From contig JAOTSS010000002.1 of NCBI GenBank assembly GCA_029864805.1, positions 1 to 64,000 on the forward strand: DNA of 64,000 nt, given 5' to 3'. Each line of letters opens with the position of its first letter. The stretch's first letter is position 1. The notes beneath the pieces are model-generated. The model was not told the DNA's origin and ran no database searches. It saw nothing but the letters and a program-made list of their open reading frames with translations. Positions 17,325-25,830 of the stretch are shown one piece after another. This DNA comes from Candidatus Nitrosopumilus sp. GTDB taxonomy: Archaea > Thermoproteota > Nitrososphaeria > Nitrososphaerales > Nitrosopumilaceae. The position numbers and the translations under genes are program-made.

Positions 17325-18175
17325 GAGAGAAAATTAAATCAGACTTAGAATTAAAAGAATTAAGCAACATAATCTCTTCAACTACCGATTATCAAATGAA
17401 ATATCCTGATGTTGAAGCAAAATTAAAGAATATCGATTGGACTAATGATAAAATAATTTTATTCGTGGGGCGGTTGATAACAGGTAAAGGAATTCAATCG
17501 ATCATAGCAGCCTTACCCTTGATATTTCAGAAACATTCCAATGCAAGATTGATAATTGTAGGCCATGGGCCATTACGTGAAGTAATGGAGATCTTCATAT
17601 GGGCACTGGCAAATAATGAAAGAGAATTAGTTGTTAAAATTATTACCTGGGGAAAATCACTTGAGGGAAATCTAGATAATAAATCATCCTTTGAAGATAT
17701 TTTATCCTTTTTCAATCAATTGGAAAAAAATAATGAATTGGACTCTTATTTTCAAAAAGCTGGCAATCTTCTTACCTCCGATAAAATAATATTTACGGGA
17801 TATTTAGGACATGAAGAATTACGTTATCTTTTTCAATGCTGTGATGTGGCAATTTTTCCTTCAGTAATAATGGAAGCAGGGCTGCTTGTGTTTTTAGAAT
17901 CTTTAGCATCAGGTTGTTTTCCATTGGGAACATATTTTGGAGGAATGGCAATCAACATAGACACAATTTCAGACAAGTTGCCAAAAGATATTTCAGATTT
18001 GATGAAGATAAGCATAGAAAAAGATTTGAAACTTTTTGATATTGTTAAAAAAATTAATGAGGTACTTTTACTTGATGGAAAATATCGAGATGTACTAAGT
18101 GAAACCGCACATGAATTGTATTATTGGAGCAGTGTTGGTGAAAAAATTTCATCAGAACTTAATTCAATGAATTAG
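17321..18175 (+). CDS. GT4-type glycosyltransferase, C-terminal half
   Basis: 284 residues, starting at a TTG that overlaps the TGA of the upstream half by TTGA. F-V-G-R-L-I-T-G-K-G is the donor-site motif of GT4; S-V-I-M-E-A-G-L-L-V-F-L-E-S-L-A-S-G is the E-x7-E sugar-nucleotide site. An unusual insert (residues about 110-150) lies between. It would transfer an activated sugar, for example in cell-surface glycan synthesis. The overlap permits translational coupling or -1 frameshifting. Confidence 0.75.
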   Translation: MREKIKSDLELKELSNIISSTTDYQMKYPDVEAKLKNIDWTNDKIILFVGRLITGKGIQSIIAALPLIFQKHSNARLIIVGHGPLREVMEIFIWALANNERELVVKIITWGKSLEGNLDNKSSFEDILSFFNQLEKNNELDSYFQKAGNLLTSDKIIFTGYLGHEELRYLFQCCDVAIFPSVIMEAGLLVFLESLASGCFPLGTYFGGMAINIDTISDKLPKDISDLMKISIEKDLKLFDIVKKINEVLLLDGKYRDVLSETAHELYYWSSVGEKISSELNSMN

Positions 18176-18258
18176 TGGTTTTTCTTTCATGTGTGATTTA
18201 TCATTTCGTCATCCAAATTGAGGATGAAAATGAACGCAGTTAAGTACAAAAAATCAAA

Positions 18259-19065
18259 TTATTCAACTATTACTTTACCAGTCATCCATGGATGTGCAAT
18301 GCAGTAATAATCAAACGTTCCTTCTTCATCAAATTGATTTGTGAAAGTAGCACCTGGAGAAATTAATCCACTGTCGAAGATCCCATTATGACCATCTGAA
18401 GGAATTCCACTTGTAACAGTATGAACTGCAATGTCATCATTTGTCCATGTTACACTAGAATGCTCATTAATTGTTACAGAATATGGCAGATAGCATTCGT
18501 TTGTCTTCTCACATCCTGGTGATGCAGAACCTCGAGCGATTGAAACGTGAGTGTTTTGGGAGTTTGAAATAGTTGCAGTTTTGCCATCCACATTATCATT
18601 TTGATTATTTAAAAATTGTTGATTATTCATCATATTGTTTCTCATCATCATATTTCCATCCATCATCATACCAGAACCCATCATCATATTCATCATGTCT
18701 TGATTATTCATCATGTGATTCATCATTTGTTGTTGCATTTGAGGATCATTCATCATGTGATTCATCATAGGCCCCATCATTTGGTTCATGTGTTGAGGAT
18801 TAGACATCATCACATTATGCATTTGTTGCACTGTTTGGGGGTTATTCATCATGTTTCGCATCCACTGATTCATTGCATCGGGGTTTTGCATCATTTGTTG
18901 ATGCCATTGGTTCATTGTCTGAGGATCATTCATGATTTGTTGCATCTGTTGAGAATTCATCATTGCTGATGTAGGAGTAGATGATTGTAAAGCAGTATAT
19001 CCTATTCCTAATCCTGCAAAAAATACACCAACTGCAACACCAATCAAAATTCCCTGACTGACCAT
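18259..19065 (-). CDS. Membrane-anchored plastocyanin-like copper protein with Met-rich arm
   Basis: 268 residues. An uncleaved N-terminal membrane helix (about 5-25), then about 130 residues made of repeats such as M-M-N-N-P-Q and M-N-Q-W with very many Met, Gln, Asn and His. The C-terminal 95 residues are a cupredoxin: an H-T-V ligand His, then Cys255-x2-His258-x2-Met261, the type 1 copper site. It would carry electrons outside the membrane, as multiple plastocyanins do in ammonia-oxidising archaea; the Met-rich arm is probably a Cu(I) binding region. Confidence 0.9.
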   Translation of the reverse strand: MVSQGILIGVAVGVFFAGLGIGYTALQSSTPTSAMMNSQQMQQIMNDPQTMNQWHQQMMQNPDAMNQWMRNMMNNPQTVQQMHNVMMSNPQHMNQMMGPMMNHMMNDPQMQQQMMNHMMNNQDMMNMMMGSGMMMDGNMMMRNNMMNNQQFLNNQNDNVDGKTATISNSQNTHVSIARGSASPGCEKTNECYLPYSVTINEHSSVTWTNDDIAVHTVTSGIPSDGHNGIFDSGLISPGATFTNQFDEEGTFDYYCIAHPWMTGKVIVE

Positions 19066-19223
19066 GTTATTCAGTAGAATGAATGGTAATTAAACTGTCA
19101 ATGGATTTTCATTAATGATTCTTAAGAAGTAGAACGTAATTAGTTCAAATCCCTAGAGGCTTGAATCTTTCTTGGGTTTAAAATGAAATACATAGAACAT
19201 GTATTGAATAACAGATTATCATT

Positions 19224-19391
19224 ATGTCAGAAAGTATTGCTAAATTCTTCATTGTATTCATTATTGGTGTTGTTGTAATTGCTATTGGTATGACATTATC
19301 ATTACTTGTAGTAGTTCTACTAGGCGGTTTGTTATCAGGCATTTCAGCACTAATAATGTTAGTTAGCATATTAGCAAATAGAACAAACTAA
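19224..19391 (+). CDS. Small two-helix membrane protein, 55 residues
   Basis: ATG 19224 to TAA 19391. Two hydrophobic segments separated by a glycine-rich turn, no charged residues inside them, with a short polar C-terminus. Composition and a clean start support a real gene. The following 19392-19689 stretch shows nothing else. Confidence 0.6.
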   Translation: MSESIAKFFIVFIIGVVVIAIGMTLSLLVVVLLGGLLSGISALIMLVSILANRTN

Positions 19392-19689
19392 GAGATAATT
19401 ACTAATTATTTCAAAGATGAAAATTTAGCATACAAGCACAGTAAATTTTGATTTGTAGTATTATACTTGGAAGTCAAGATGACTTTAGCGAGTATTGGTT
19501 CAATTTCGTAGAGGCCTAAACATTTCTTGTAAACAGAAAAAAGGTGATTTAGAATTCATGAGTATCCAGCAACCTTTTTGGGTATAAAAATGGACGCAGA
19601 TAGGGACAAAGATGATTTCAAAATTTAGGGTTGAGATAACTCATTGTGATGCTTCCTTAATTTGGCATTAATATGTACAAATTATTTTC

Positions 19690-20514
19690 TTAAGTCTTTG
19701 GGGTACCAACATAAAAGTCAGCATAAAAGTTTCCATCATCTTCATACTCTTTCGTGTTAATCCCCTTGCTGTGCAAAAGAGATAAAGTTTGATTCTTCTC
19801 CTCTGAATCAGCAAATTGTCTTTGGGGTATTGATGGCATGATGATTTTTTTCAGTGAATATCCGTAATGATCAAAAGTGTTGAAGATTTTTTGGGTATCA
19901 AACATCCTCAAAACGGAGAAGGCAAAAGTTGGAAAAATTTCGGGCATGTTAGATGGAGACAGATGGGATTTTTGTTTTTTTATTAATTCAAACAGATTTG
20001 AAAAAGCCATGTATCCAATATATCCAATACATCCAGTTGCAATTACCATATCGATGGGGAGAAAGTCATCAGGTAATTTTTGATAGTCTGATTCCAAATT
20101 AACACAAATGCTATTTTTACACAGACCAACGTCTTCAGAAAACTTGAGAGCAGTCTCTGAAATATCGATTTGATAAAAATTAAAATTTAAATTTTGATTG
20201 TCTTGTTTTTTGAAAAATTCATAAGAATCATGTCGTGTAGGAGGAAACTTCTTCCTTAGGAAAAATCGGTCCAGATCGGACATACTCAAATCATACTTCA
20301 TTAGAGAAGAGTTTATTCCATAAGAGCTTCCTAGATCAACAATATGAATTGGTCTTTTGAGTTTGTCAACAAGCTGTTGTGCGATTTGTATGTAAAGTGG
20401 TCTTGTGTAATCCGGTATTCTATAGGATAATCTCCTCATCTCTTTGAGATATTCATAAGGTGAATCTTTAGTGTAGATGTTTGTAAAATCTTTTTTTACT
20501 ACCAACTCTTCCAT
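19690..20514 (-). CDS. SAM-dependent methyltransferase-like protein
   Basis: 274 residues. I-H-I-V-D-L-G-S-S-Y-G (near residue 60) is the glycine-rich SAM loop. A second motif V-I-A-T-G-C-I-G-Y sits near residue 160. The substrate is unknown. It resembles the family of archaeal small-molecule methyltransferases with a class I fold. Confidence 0.75.
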   Translation of the reverse strand: MEELVVKKDFTNIYTKDSPYEYLKEMRRLSYRIPDYTRPLYIQIAQQLVDKLKRPIHIVDLGSSYGINSSLMKYDLSMSDLDRFFLRKKFPPTRHDSYEFFKKQDNQNLNFNFYQIDISETALKFSEDVGLCKNSICVNLESDYQKLPDDFLPIDMVIATGCIGYIGYMAFSNLFELIKKQKSHLSPSNMPEIFPTFAFSVLRMFDTQKIFNTFDHYGYSLKKIIMPSIPQRQFADSEEKNQTLSLLHSKGINTKEYEDDGNFYADFYVGTPKT

Positions 20515-20642
20515 GTTGGGTATCTATTATACTCGAACCCCTAATAAAACCAGATCATAGATGTTCGAGCTGTGATTCATACATCATTTTGGAGGATTTC
20601 TATTTTTACTCTTGGTCGGTAAAAAAGAAAATCACCCATGAT

Positions 20643-20683
20643 AGACGTGAACTTCTGACGGCTCTCGTAATGTTTAAGATTCT
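20643..20683. repeat. Dispersed intergenic element, diverged copy
   Basis: AGACGTGAACTTCTGACG here aligns to 16059-16076 with three or four differences, and the similarity continues to about 40 bases. Intergenic. Confidence 0.3.
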
Positions 20684-20688
20684 AACTT

Positions 20689-21336
20689 TTACCTATCATA
20701 TCGGATAGGTTCATCTCTAGTTTTGGACCAAATTGTCTTTTGAGGGTTTAATTCCAAATTAATTTCAGATATCATGGATTTGGGCAGTTTTTTCAAATAT
20801 TCTGAATTCACAGATACTAGTGTATCTTCGTATCTGGATGATTGTTTTTGAATAACAAATCTTAGGTTCAATTTTACATTGGAAATTGAAAAAAAAGGCA
20901 ATGAAAGGGAGGACATTAGGTCATTTTTTATATATTTTTTGGCAACTTCAATACTGGTCTCATCCATGTGGCTTTTCACATTGACCAATGCACCTGTGAT
21001 ACCTGTAAGAATATCATCTAATTTTACAGGAGGTACGTCATCAGGTTTTATTTTCCTACCAAGTGATACAATAATATCATGCATTGTATCTTTTCCTATC
21101 CCTTTTATCGAATCAAGTTGCTCTAACGACTGAAATTGTTTTTTTGGTAATCTATTTCTACTACTAAGAATTCTTTGTGCTAATTTTTTTCTAATACCAT
21201 ATGCCTTTTTTGATGACTTTCCAAATTTGGGATCATCTTTGATTTGGTCAACAATATCTTGAAAATTTGTTACATTATTAAAAAAAAGTAGAATTTGTTC
21301 TGGATTTCCTACAATACTATCTTTCATTTCAAACAC
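20689..21336 (-). CDS. Helix-hairpin-helix protein next to DUF2589 genes
   Basis: 215 residues. Residues 72-92 (L-E-Q-L-D-S-I-K-G-I-G-K-D-T) form a helix-hairpin-helix motif, usually for DNA or protein contact. The C-terminal part has S-L-P-F-F-S-I-S-N-V, resembling the strand that recurs in the two adjacent DUF2589 proteins. The three genes are close together on one strand and look like a unit. Biochemical role unknown. Confidence 0.7.
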   Translation of the reverse strand: MFEMKDSIVGNPEQILLFFNNVTNFQDIVDQIKDDPKFGKSSKKAYGIRKKLAQRILSSRNRLPKKQFQSLEQLDSIKGIGKDTMHDIIVSLGRKIKPDDVPPVKLDDILTGITGALVNVKSHMDETSIEVAKKYIKNDLMSSLSLPFFSISNVKLNLRFVIQKQSSRYEDTLVSVNSEYLKKLPKSMISEINLELNPQKTIWSKTRDEPIRYDR

Positions 21337-21370
21337 AATGAATTTTGAATTTAAAAATCATTTTTAGTGG

Positions 21371-22114
21371 TCAACTTTTAATGGATTTTCTTTTAGCAGG
21401 AGTCTTTGATGTCTTGGTCTTAGTAGCAGGAGTCTTTGATGTCTTGGTCTTAGTAGCAGGAGTCTTTGATGTCTTGGTCTTAGTAGCAGGAGTCTTTGAT
21501 GTCTTGGTCTTAGTAGCAGGAGTCTTTGATAATTCAGTTATGTCTGTTTTTCCAGATTTAGATTCAATGGGATGTGAGGTTATAGCTTCTTGAAGTAAAT
21601 TCATTATCTTTCTTTCAGCTTCTGAAGACTCCTCTTTTTTTAGCTTGATTGATAAGGAAAGTGTATGAGGCTCTTGTGGCCTTTCGGGTGTTGCCTGTAT
21701 TCGTGGTGCAAATTTACTCTGAACGATAAAAGGAAGTTTGGTTTTAGAAGTTGTTTTTGCTTTGTTTTCTGGAAGTCCTACAATGTTGATGTTAAAGTCC
21801 AATGTAGATTCAGATATGGATATATTTGGAATTTGTACGAGTGACAATAGAGGAATTGACACCTTAGAAGGAGTATCAATCACCATACCAGGATTGTTAG
21901 GATCAGGTACAGGATGAGAATAAGTAAATTCAACTGTTCTAATCTTAGATTTTTTTAGTTTTGAATTAGACTCCAAACCAACTTCTGTAATAAAATCTAA
22001 CGCAGATTGGATTGCGATAGCCTGAGCTTCAATAATAGCATTAATGGGTGCGCTAATAAGATTCTCAATTGGAAATGCCTTTTCTGATAAATCACTTGGA
22101 AGTTTGGCGCTCAT
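21371..22114 (-). CDS. DUF2589-family protein with lysine-rich repeat tail
   Basis: 247 residues. The first 150 residues match the DUF2589 pattern: P-I-N-A-I-I-E-A-Q-A-I, then V-P-D-P-N-N-P-G and several beta strands. The last 45 residues are about four and a half copies of a 10-residue lysine/threonine repeat T-K-T-S-K-T-P-A-T-K, like histone H1-type tails that bind DNA or RNA. Adjacent paralogue at 22129 lacks this tail. Confidence 0.8.
   Translation of the reverse strand: MSAKLPSDLSEKAFPIENLISAPINAIIEAQAIAIQSALDFITEVGLESNSKLKKSKIRTVEFTYSHPVPDPNNPGMVIDTPSKVSIPLLSLVQIPNISISESTLDFNINIVGLPENKAKTTSKTKLPFIVQSKFAPRIQATPERPQEPHTLSLSIKLKKEESSEAERKIMNLLQEAITSHPIESKSGKTDITELSKTPATKTKTSKTPATKTKTSKTPATKTKTSKTPATKTKTSKTPAKRKSIKS
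21394..21530. repeat. 30-bp tandem repeat, about 4.6 copies
   Basis: Three perfect units at 21421-21450, 21451-21480 and 21481-21510 with partial copies on both sides. The unit is 10 codons of the DUF2589 gene. Perfect identity points to recent expansion, so copy number may vary between strains. Confidence 0.95.
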
Positions 22115-22128
22115 TTTAAAAGAAAAAA

Positions 22129-22776
22129 TTATGTGGTTGTTGTAGTTTTCTGTGCTTGTATTGTATCATTAAGGATAGTAAGTACTCTAGATAGTCCCTC
22201 TGGAATTTGATCCTGTACAGCTTTTAATGTCATCTTGAAAGTTGCACTTCGATCTGTTGATTGTCTGCTAGTTGACTGATATGTTGCAGAAACATTGGCC
22301 TCAAAGTGAGTCTTTGTCTTAACTCCTACTTTTGGCCCGCCAAGAAATCCCAAAATTCCTCCTCCGAACTTTGCTTTTGTTTCTGTGTCTACACTATATC
22401 CAGTTGAACCTGTAGTTTCAAATTTGGAGACTCTGGATTGAATGTCCCTTATTTTAAATTCAAAAGTTACATTCAGATCTTCAATTCGAATAAAAGGAAC
22501 TGGAACGATACTCAGGATTGGAACTGTAAGATTAGCGTCAACTTCTAGAAAAGTTCCTGGGTTATCTGGGTCAGGCACTGGTGCAGTATATCCAAACTGA
22601 GCTGTCCTAACTGTCAAATCTCCTGTAGTTTCATCTTCTTGCAAACCCACATTCTGAATGAATTCTACCGTTGATTGTGCAGCTAAAGCTTGTGCTTCAA
22701 TGGCAGCTGTGAGAGGTGATGCAAGCATGTACCCTAATGGAAGTTGTTGAAGTTCTGATCCAATATTTGCTGGCAT
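22129..22776 (-). CDS. DUF2589-family protein
   Basis: 215 residues. P-L-T-A-A-I-E-A-Q-A-L and the V-P-D-P-D-N-P-G hairpin match DUF2589; the central segment is Gly-rich and strand-rich, and the tail is a short Thr-rich strand. Paralogue of the gene at 21371, 14 nt away on the same strand. DUF2589 function is not established; the fold suggests a self-assembling beta-rich protein. Confidence 0.8.
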   Translation of the reverse strand: MPANIGSELQQLPLGYMLASPLTAAIEAQALAAQSTVEFIQNVGLQEDETTGDLTVRTAQFGYTAPVPDPDNPGTFLEVDANLTVPILSIVPVPFIRIEDLNVTFEFKIRDIQSRVSKFETTGSTGYSVDTETKAKFGGGILGFLGGPKVGVKTKTHFEANVSATYQSTSRQSTDRSATFKMTLKAVQDQIPEGLSRVLTILNDTIQAQKTTTTT

Positions 22777-22873
22777 AGATTAACAAAACATAAGAAAGTT
22801 AATAAGTATTTTTTATATCCAAACAGATATCTTATCAAAAATTATGTTTAACTCAAAATAACGTAATTCTTAA

Positions 22874-23470
22874 TTGGTTATATTGCAAGTAAATGAGGAG
22901 TTATATCTGAAAATGGCTAAAGATACCATAAAAAATTCAACAAATGAAATAGATGTCATTGCCAGTAAAATGAGTTTTTCATTGGAATCTACCAATAAGG
23001 GATTAGCACTTTTTTTGGACTCTTTGCAGAAATCTGGGTTTTATTCATCTCTTCCTGCATACCAACAAATGATGTCAATTTTAATTCAACAAAAAAAATG
23101 GGCTGATGCAAATTTGAGAATAGAAACACAACCACTTTGGAATGAGATAGCAAAAAATTCTGATAACATATATCAAATCATGAATGCATATTCAGGCATA
23201 ATGGACAATCTTAGAAAATTAAGCATAAACAATTTACAAAAAAATAAAATAAAACAGTTTGATAACAAAGAAAAAATATTAAATTACTTGAAAAAATATT
23301 CAGAATTTTCTATTTCAGAATTATCTGAAAATTTGAAAATGAAAAAGAAAGAAATTAAAGAAGAGTTAGAACCATTGATAAAAAAAGGAATAATAGAAAG
23401 AAAAGGAAAGGGCAAGACACTTTGCTACAAATTGAAAGAAATTAGTCGTGATTCTAGAAAGACGCCATAA
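22874..23470 (+). CDS. Helical protein with C-terminal winged helix
   Basis: 198 residues, TTG start. The first 130 residues are helices without motif. Residues 140-190 form a winged helix-turn-helix (I-L-N-Y-L-K-K-Y, S-E-N-L-K-M-K-K-K-E-I), followed by a basic C-terminus. A DNA-binding regulator, divergent to the DUF2589 cluster and possibly its regulator. Not otherwise recognised. Confidence 0.7.
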   Translation: MVILQVNEELYLKMAKDTIKNSTNEIDVIASKMSFSLESTNKGLALFLDSLQKSGFYSSLPAYQQMMSILIQQKKWADANLRIETQPLWNEIAKNSDNIYQIMNAYSGIMDNLRKLSINNLQKNKIKQFDNKEKILNYLKKYSEFSISELSENLKMKKKEIKEELEPLIKKGIIERKGKGKTLCYKLKEISRDSRKTP

Positions 23471-23576
23471 TATTAAGTGATTTTTCTTATAACAATTCTC
23501 TAACAACCCGTACAACGTTATGATTCAAGTTATATCACGTTTCTAGGCGTGGAGGGTGGCTTTCAATAACAAATCA

Positions 23577-23786
23577 TCACTCGATATTAGAATCTCGAAA
23601 AATTTTTCCAGTTGAACTATAATATGCACATTCGCATTTTTTACATAATTCACGAACAAAATTATAACCTTGGACATCAGCATACTTTCCCACTCCCTGT
23701 AAATTGGCCAATGTTAAACCTTGTAATGACCACATTTGCATTTCTTACCATATTTTTTCTTTTTTGATTTTATTTCTAATTTTTTT
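23577..23786 (-). pseudogene. Broken two-motif cysteine/histidine protein (CxCGH family)
   Basis: The first frame reads Y-G-K-K-C-K-C-G-H-Y-K-V then stops. Another frame then carries L-C-K-K-C-E-C-A-Y-Y-S-S up to TGA at 23577-23579. The 55578 gene has the same order of two Cys motifs and is also frameshifted between them. The two halves here are most simply one gene disrupted by a frameshift. Confidence 0.5.
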
Positions 23787-23928
23787 TAGCTGAGAGTTTT
23801 CTGTTTGTAGGTTTATCATGACTGTACCTTATCCCCTCTCTGTTAAGGTTACATCTTGGATCATTACAGAACTGTTCATTATTCATGTCATCATGAATCA
23901 CATTATGATTTTTAGCAACATCCCACAT
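23776..23928 (-). CDS. Small Asn/Lys-rich protein with CxxxxC
   Basis: ATG at 23926-23928, TAG at 23776; 50 residues. F-C-N-D-P-R-C is a possible half of a metal site and there are several His. It ends within the frame of the broken CxCGH gene. Probably a member of the same mini-gene group. Confidence 0.4.
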   Translation of the reverse strand: MWDVAKNHNVIHDDMNNEQFCNDPRCNLNREGIRYSHDKPTNRKLSAKKN

Positions 23929-24021
23929 TTTTTATTATGATAATAACCAGGTAATTTTGCGTTTTTCGTGCATGTGAGGTGGTGTTTCCTTTTTATCGAC
24001 AAAGAGTAAAAATAGTATCCA

Positions 24022-24031
24022 CCCCCCCCCC
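24022..24031. repeat. Homopolymer run of ten C
   Basis: Ten consecutive C in a strongly AT-rich genome, about 104 nt before the nuclease gene. Such runs slip easily. Could be a phase-variable promoter element or a sequencing artefact. Confidence 0.8.
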
Positions 24032-24134
24032 TTTGTAGGCATGATTTTGTGCTATGTTGGATGATGTCTAGGTAATTATCCAGGTTATGATTTGTTGGAA
24101 AGTACTTTTAATTTAGAATCATAACAAATGTTTG

Positions 24135-24707
24135 ATGCAAGTAATAGTTATTGTATTTCTTATCATCGGAATTAGTTTAGGAATTTTTCTTACAGTTTCT
24201 GCAGATGAAAATCTAGTTCCATCATGGATAAAAAATACTGCATTATATTACGGACAAGGAAACACATCGGACATTGAATTTCTTAATGCATTAAAATTTC
24301 TTCTTGAAAATAATATTCTCATAGTAGAATCAGATTTATCCGAATGCTTAGGCACTGCTGCATGTATTCCAGGAAAAGTAACAAAAATTGTAGATGGGGA
24401 TACTATAGAAGTTTATGGCAAACCTGTTAGATTTTCATTAGCATCTGCTCCTGAGCGCAATGAGTCAGGAGGTAGTGAAGCAACAGAATTTGTAAGATCA
24501 ATATGCCCAGTCGGTTCTTCTGTTGTAGTAGATGAAGATGATAGACAAACTCAGGGAAGTTATGGAAGAATTATCGCGGTAATACATTGTAATGGGATGA
24601 ATCTCAATGAATCTATTTTAGAGAATGATCATGCGTACATAATTTCGAGTTTTTGTAATGATAGTGAGTTTGGCAATTCAAAATGGGCTAAAAAACATGG
24701 TTGCTAA
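24135..24707 (+). CDS. Exported thermonuclease-like (SNase) protein
   Basis: 190 residues from the ATG at 24135. A signal peptide or membrane helix, then a V-P-S-W-I-K-N-T-A-L-Y-Y module (residues about 30-65), then an SNase domain with V-D-G-D-T, a V-R-F-S-L-A-S-A-P-E segment and Y-G-R-I-I-A. The first Asp, the Arg, the later Glu and the Arg of G-R are kept. The second calcium Asp and its neighbouring Thr appear as Ser and Ala, so activity may be altered. Cysteines suggest disulphides. Exported nuclease for DNA scavenging or defence is an inference. Confidence 0.8.
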   Translation: MQVIVIVFLIIGISLGIFLTVSADENLVPSWIKNTALYYGQGNTSDIEFLNALKFLLENNILIVESDLSECLGTAACIPGKVTKIVDGDTIEVYGKPVRFSLASAPERNESGGSEATEFVRSICPVGSSVVVDEDDRQTQGSYGRIIAVIHCNGMNLNESILENDHAYIISSFCNDSEFGNSKWAKKHGC

Positions 24708-24757
24708 TGACTCTAAAAGGAAAACAAATCATCACAATGTAAAATTCCTTTCAGGTT

Positions 24758-24916
24758 ATGGCATCTCTATCAAACAAAAAGACAATCAAATCATCACAAA
24801 ATGATTTCTTTGGAATAGTAATCCATGAGATGCCATCCCTACAAGAAATAATCCAAAGCCACTTCCATTGTTACGAGACATCTAAAAACAAAACCATACA
24901 TCATTTGATAAGATAA
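24758..24916 (+). CDS. Unknown 52-residue protein
   Basis: ATG 24758 to TAA 24914-24916. Mixed polar composition with several His near the C-terminus; no motif. Lies just before the terminase remnant and may be part of the element. Confidence 0.4.
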   Translation: MASLSNKKTIKSSQNDFFGIVIHEMPSLQEIIQSHFHCYETSKNKTIHHLIR

Positions 24917-24963
24917 TAGAGTTTCATACTAGGATACTGTTCCCAAAGTTCCCACCCACACTG

Positions 24964-25384
24964 ATGGTCTTTGATTATACCAACGAGCGAACCTTCACTG
25001 ATATCATGGAAAATAGGTTTGGAAAGTCAAGAGTTACAAAAATCAATTTTTCAGGAGCATCAGGCACAAAGAAAATGCTAAAAGACGATGGACTATCCAT
25101 TCTAAAGCAGGGGTATCGATTCCCTAATCCTGTAAATATCCTAGACTCTAAAGTCTGAATTGGTACGAGAACTAGTGGAGCAGCTCAAACACGAAGAGAT
25201 GCTGCTGACCCCATCTGGCAGAGAATCCTTTGATCATTCTACTGGGAGACACAACGACATGGGAATAGCAGAGTTATCCATTCATGGATACATTCAGCTT
25301 GGATTGAAGAGTGATTTGTCAGGTAATCATGTTGGTTCGCAAATTACAGATACTGAAATTAATTATGCAATGGGAAACTTCTAA
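24964..25384 (+). pseudogene. Broken terminase-like large subunit, C-terminal part
   Basis: The first frame (24964-25158) encodes D-Y-T-N-E-R-T-F-T-D-I and R-F-G-K-S-R, and the second (25160-25384, +1 frame) encodes L-V-E-Q-L-K-H-E-E-M-L-L and G-R-H-N-D-M. The latter is typical of the last strand of the RNase H-like nuclease of large terminases, with the third catalytic Asp in H-N-D. Both frames join at about 25150 by a frameshift. It is not the same sequence as the intact terminase at 31139, so a second packaging gene of other origin decays here. Only the C-terminal part is present. Confidence 0.6.
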
Positions 25385-25434
25385 CAAAAGTCAGATAGGC
25401 AATAGATAAAACATAGAAATCTACTTTTGAATTA

Positions 25435-25776
25435 ATGACATTAAAAGTTATGTCTGGCATAATTTTGCCTTCAAAAGACAGTGGGTATGTGAAAATCATG
25501 TTTGATGATCATTCAATTCAACATGGTTCTGATGCAGATGTAGTCGAAAAAAAGACCCTTGGTCCAGAGGGTAATTTCAAAAAAGTCCCAACAAAAATTG
25601 TGTCATTACGACAAATCCGTGTGATGGTTACAGTTGCTCCAGCCGTGGGCGGACCTAGCTCAACTGAAAAATTCAAAATCGGGGATTATGTAAATACGAA
25701 ACGATTGAAAATCACATGGTCTGCTAGTCTTGGCAAAATAGATGAAATATCCTACATGGTGATAGGAGAAGTATGA
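25435..25776 (+). CDS. Unknown beta-rich protein, 113 residues
   Basis: Strand-rich, no signal or membrane segment. The pattern resembles small virion or head-completion proteins in general, but nothing specific was found. Follows the terminase remnant on the same strand. TTG or ATG starts are possible. Confidence 0.5.
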   Translation: MTLKVMSGIILPSKDSGYVKIMFDDHSIQHGSDADVVEKKTLGPEGNFKKVPTKIVSLRQIRVMVTVAPAVGGPSSTEKFKIGDYVNTKRLKITWSASLGKIDEISYMVIGEV

Positions 25777-25830
25777 CTTGCATTTTTTTCTAAACACTTC
25801 TCATTAAACAAAATACAATTCAAATCTTAT

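Noticed and set aside
18573..18969. Plus-strand His/Ile-rich open frames opposite the Met-rich cupredoxin
   Set aside because: They are reverse-strand shadows of the Met/Gln/Asn repeat codons; the minus-strand cupredoxin motifs are decisive.
19141..19180. tRNA-like GTTCAAATCCC stretch
   Set aside because: The flanking bases do not pair as a T-stem and no acceptor or anticodon arm is visible.
21394..21530. CRISPR array in the 30-bp repeats
   Set aside because: Repeats are contiguous without spacers and encode a lysine-rich protein tail.
21345..21593. Plus-strand frame with A-G-V-F-D-V-L-V repeats
   Set aside because: Shadow of the 30-bp repeat in the DUF2589 gene; the minus strand has the family match.
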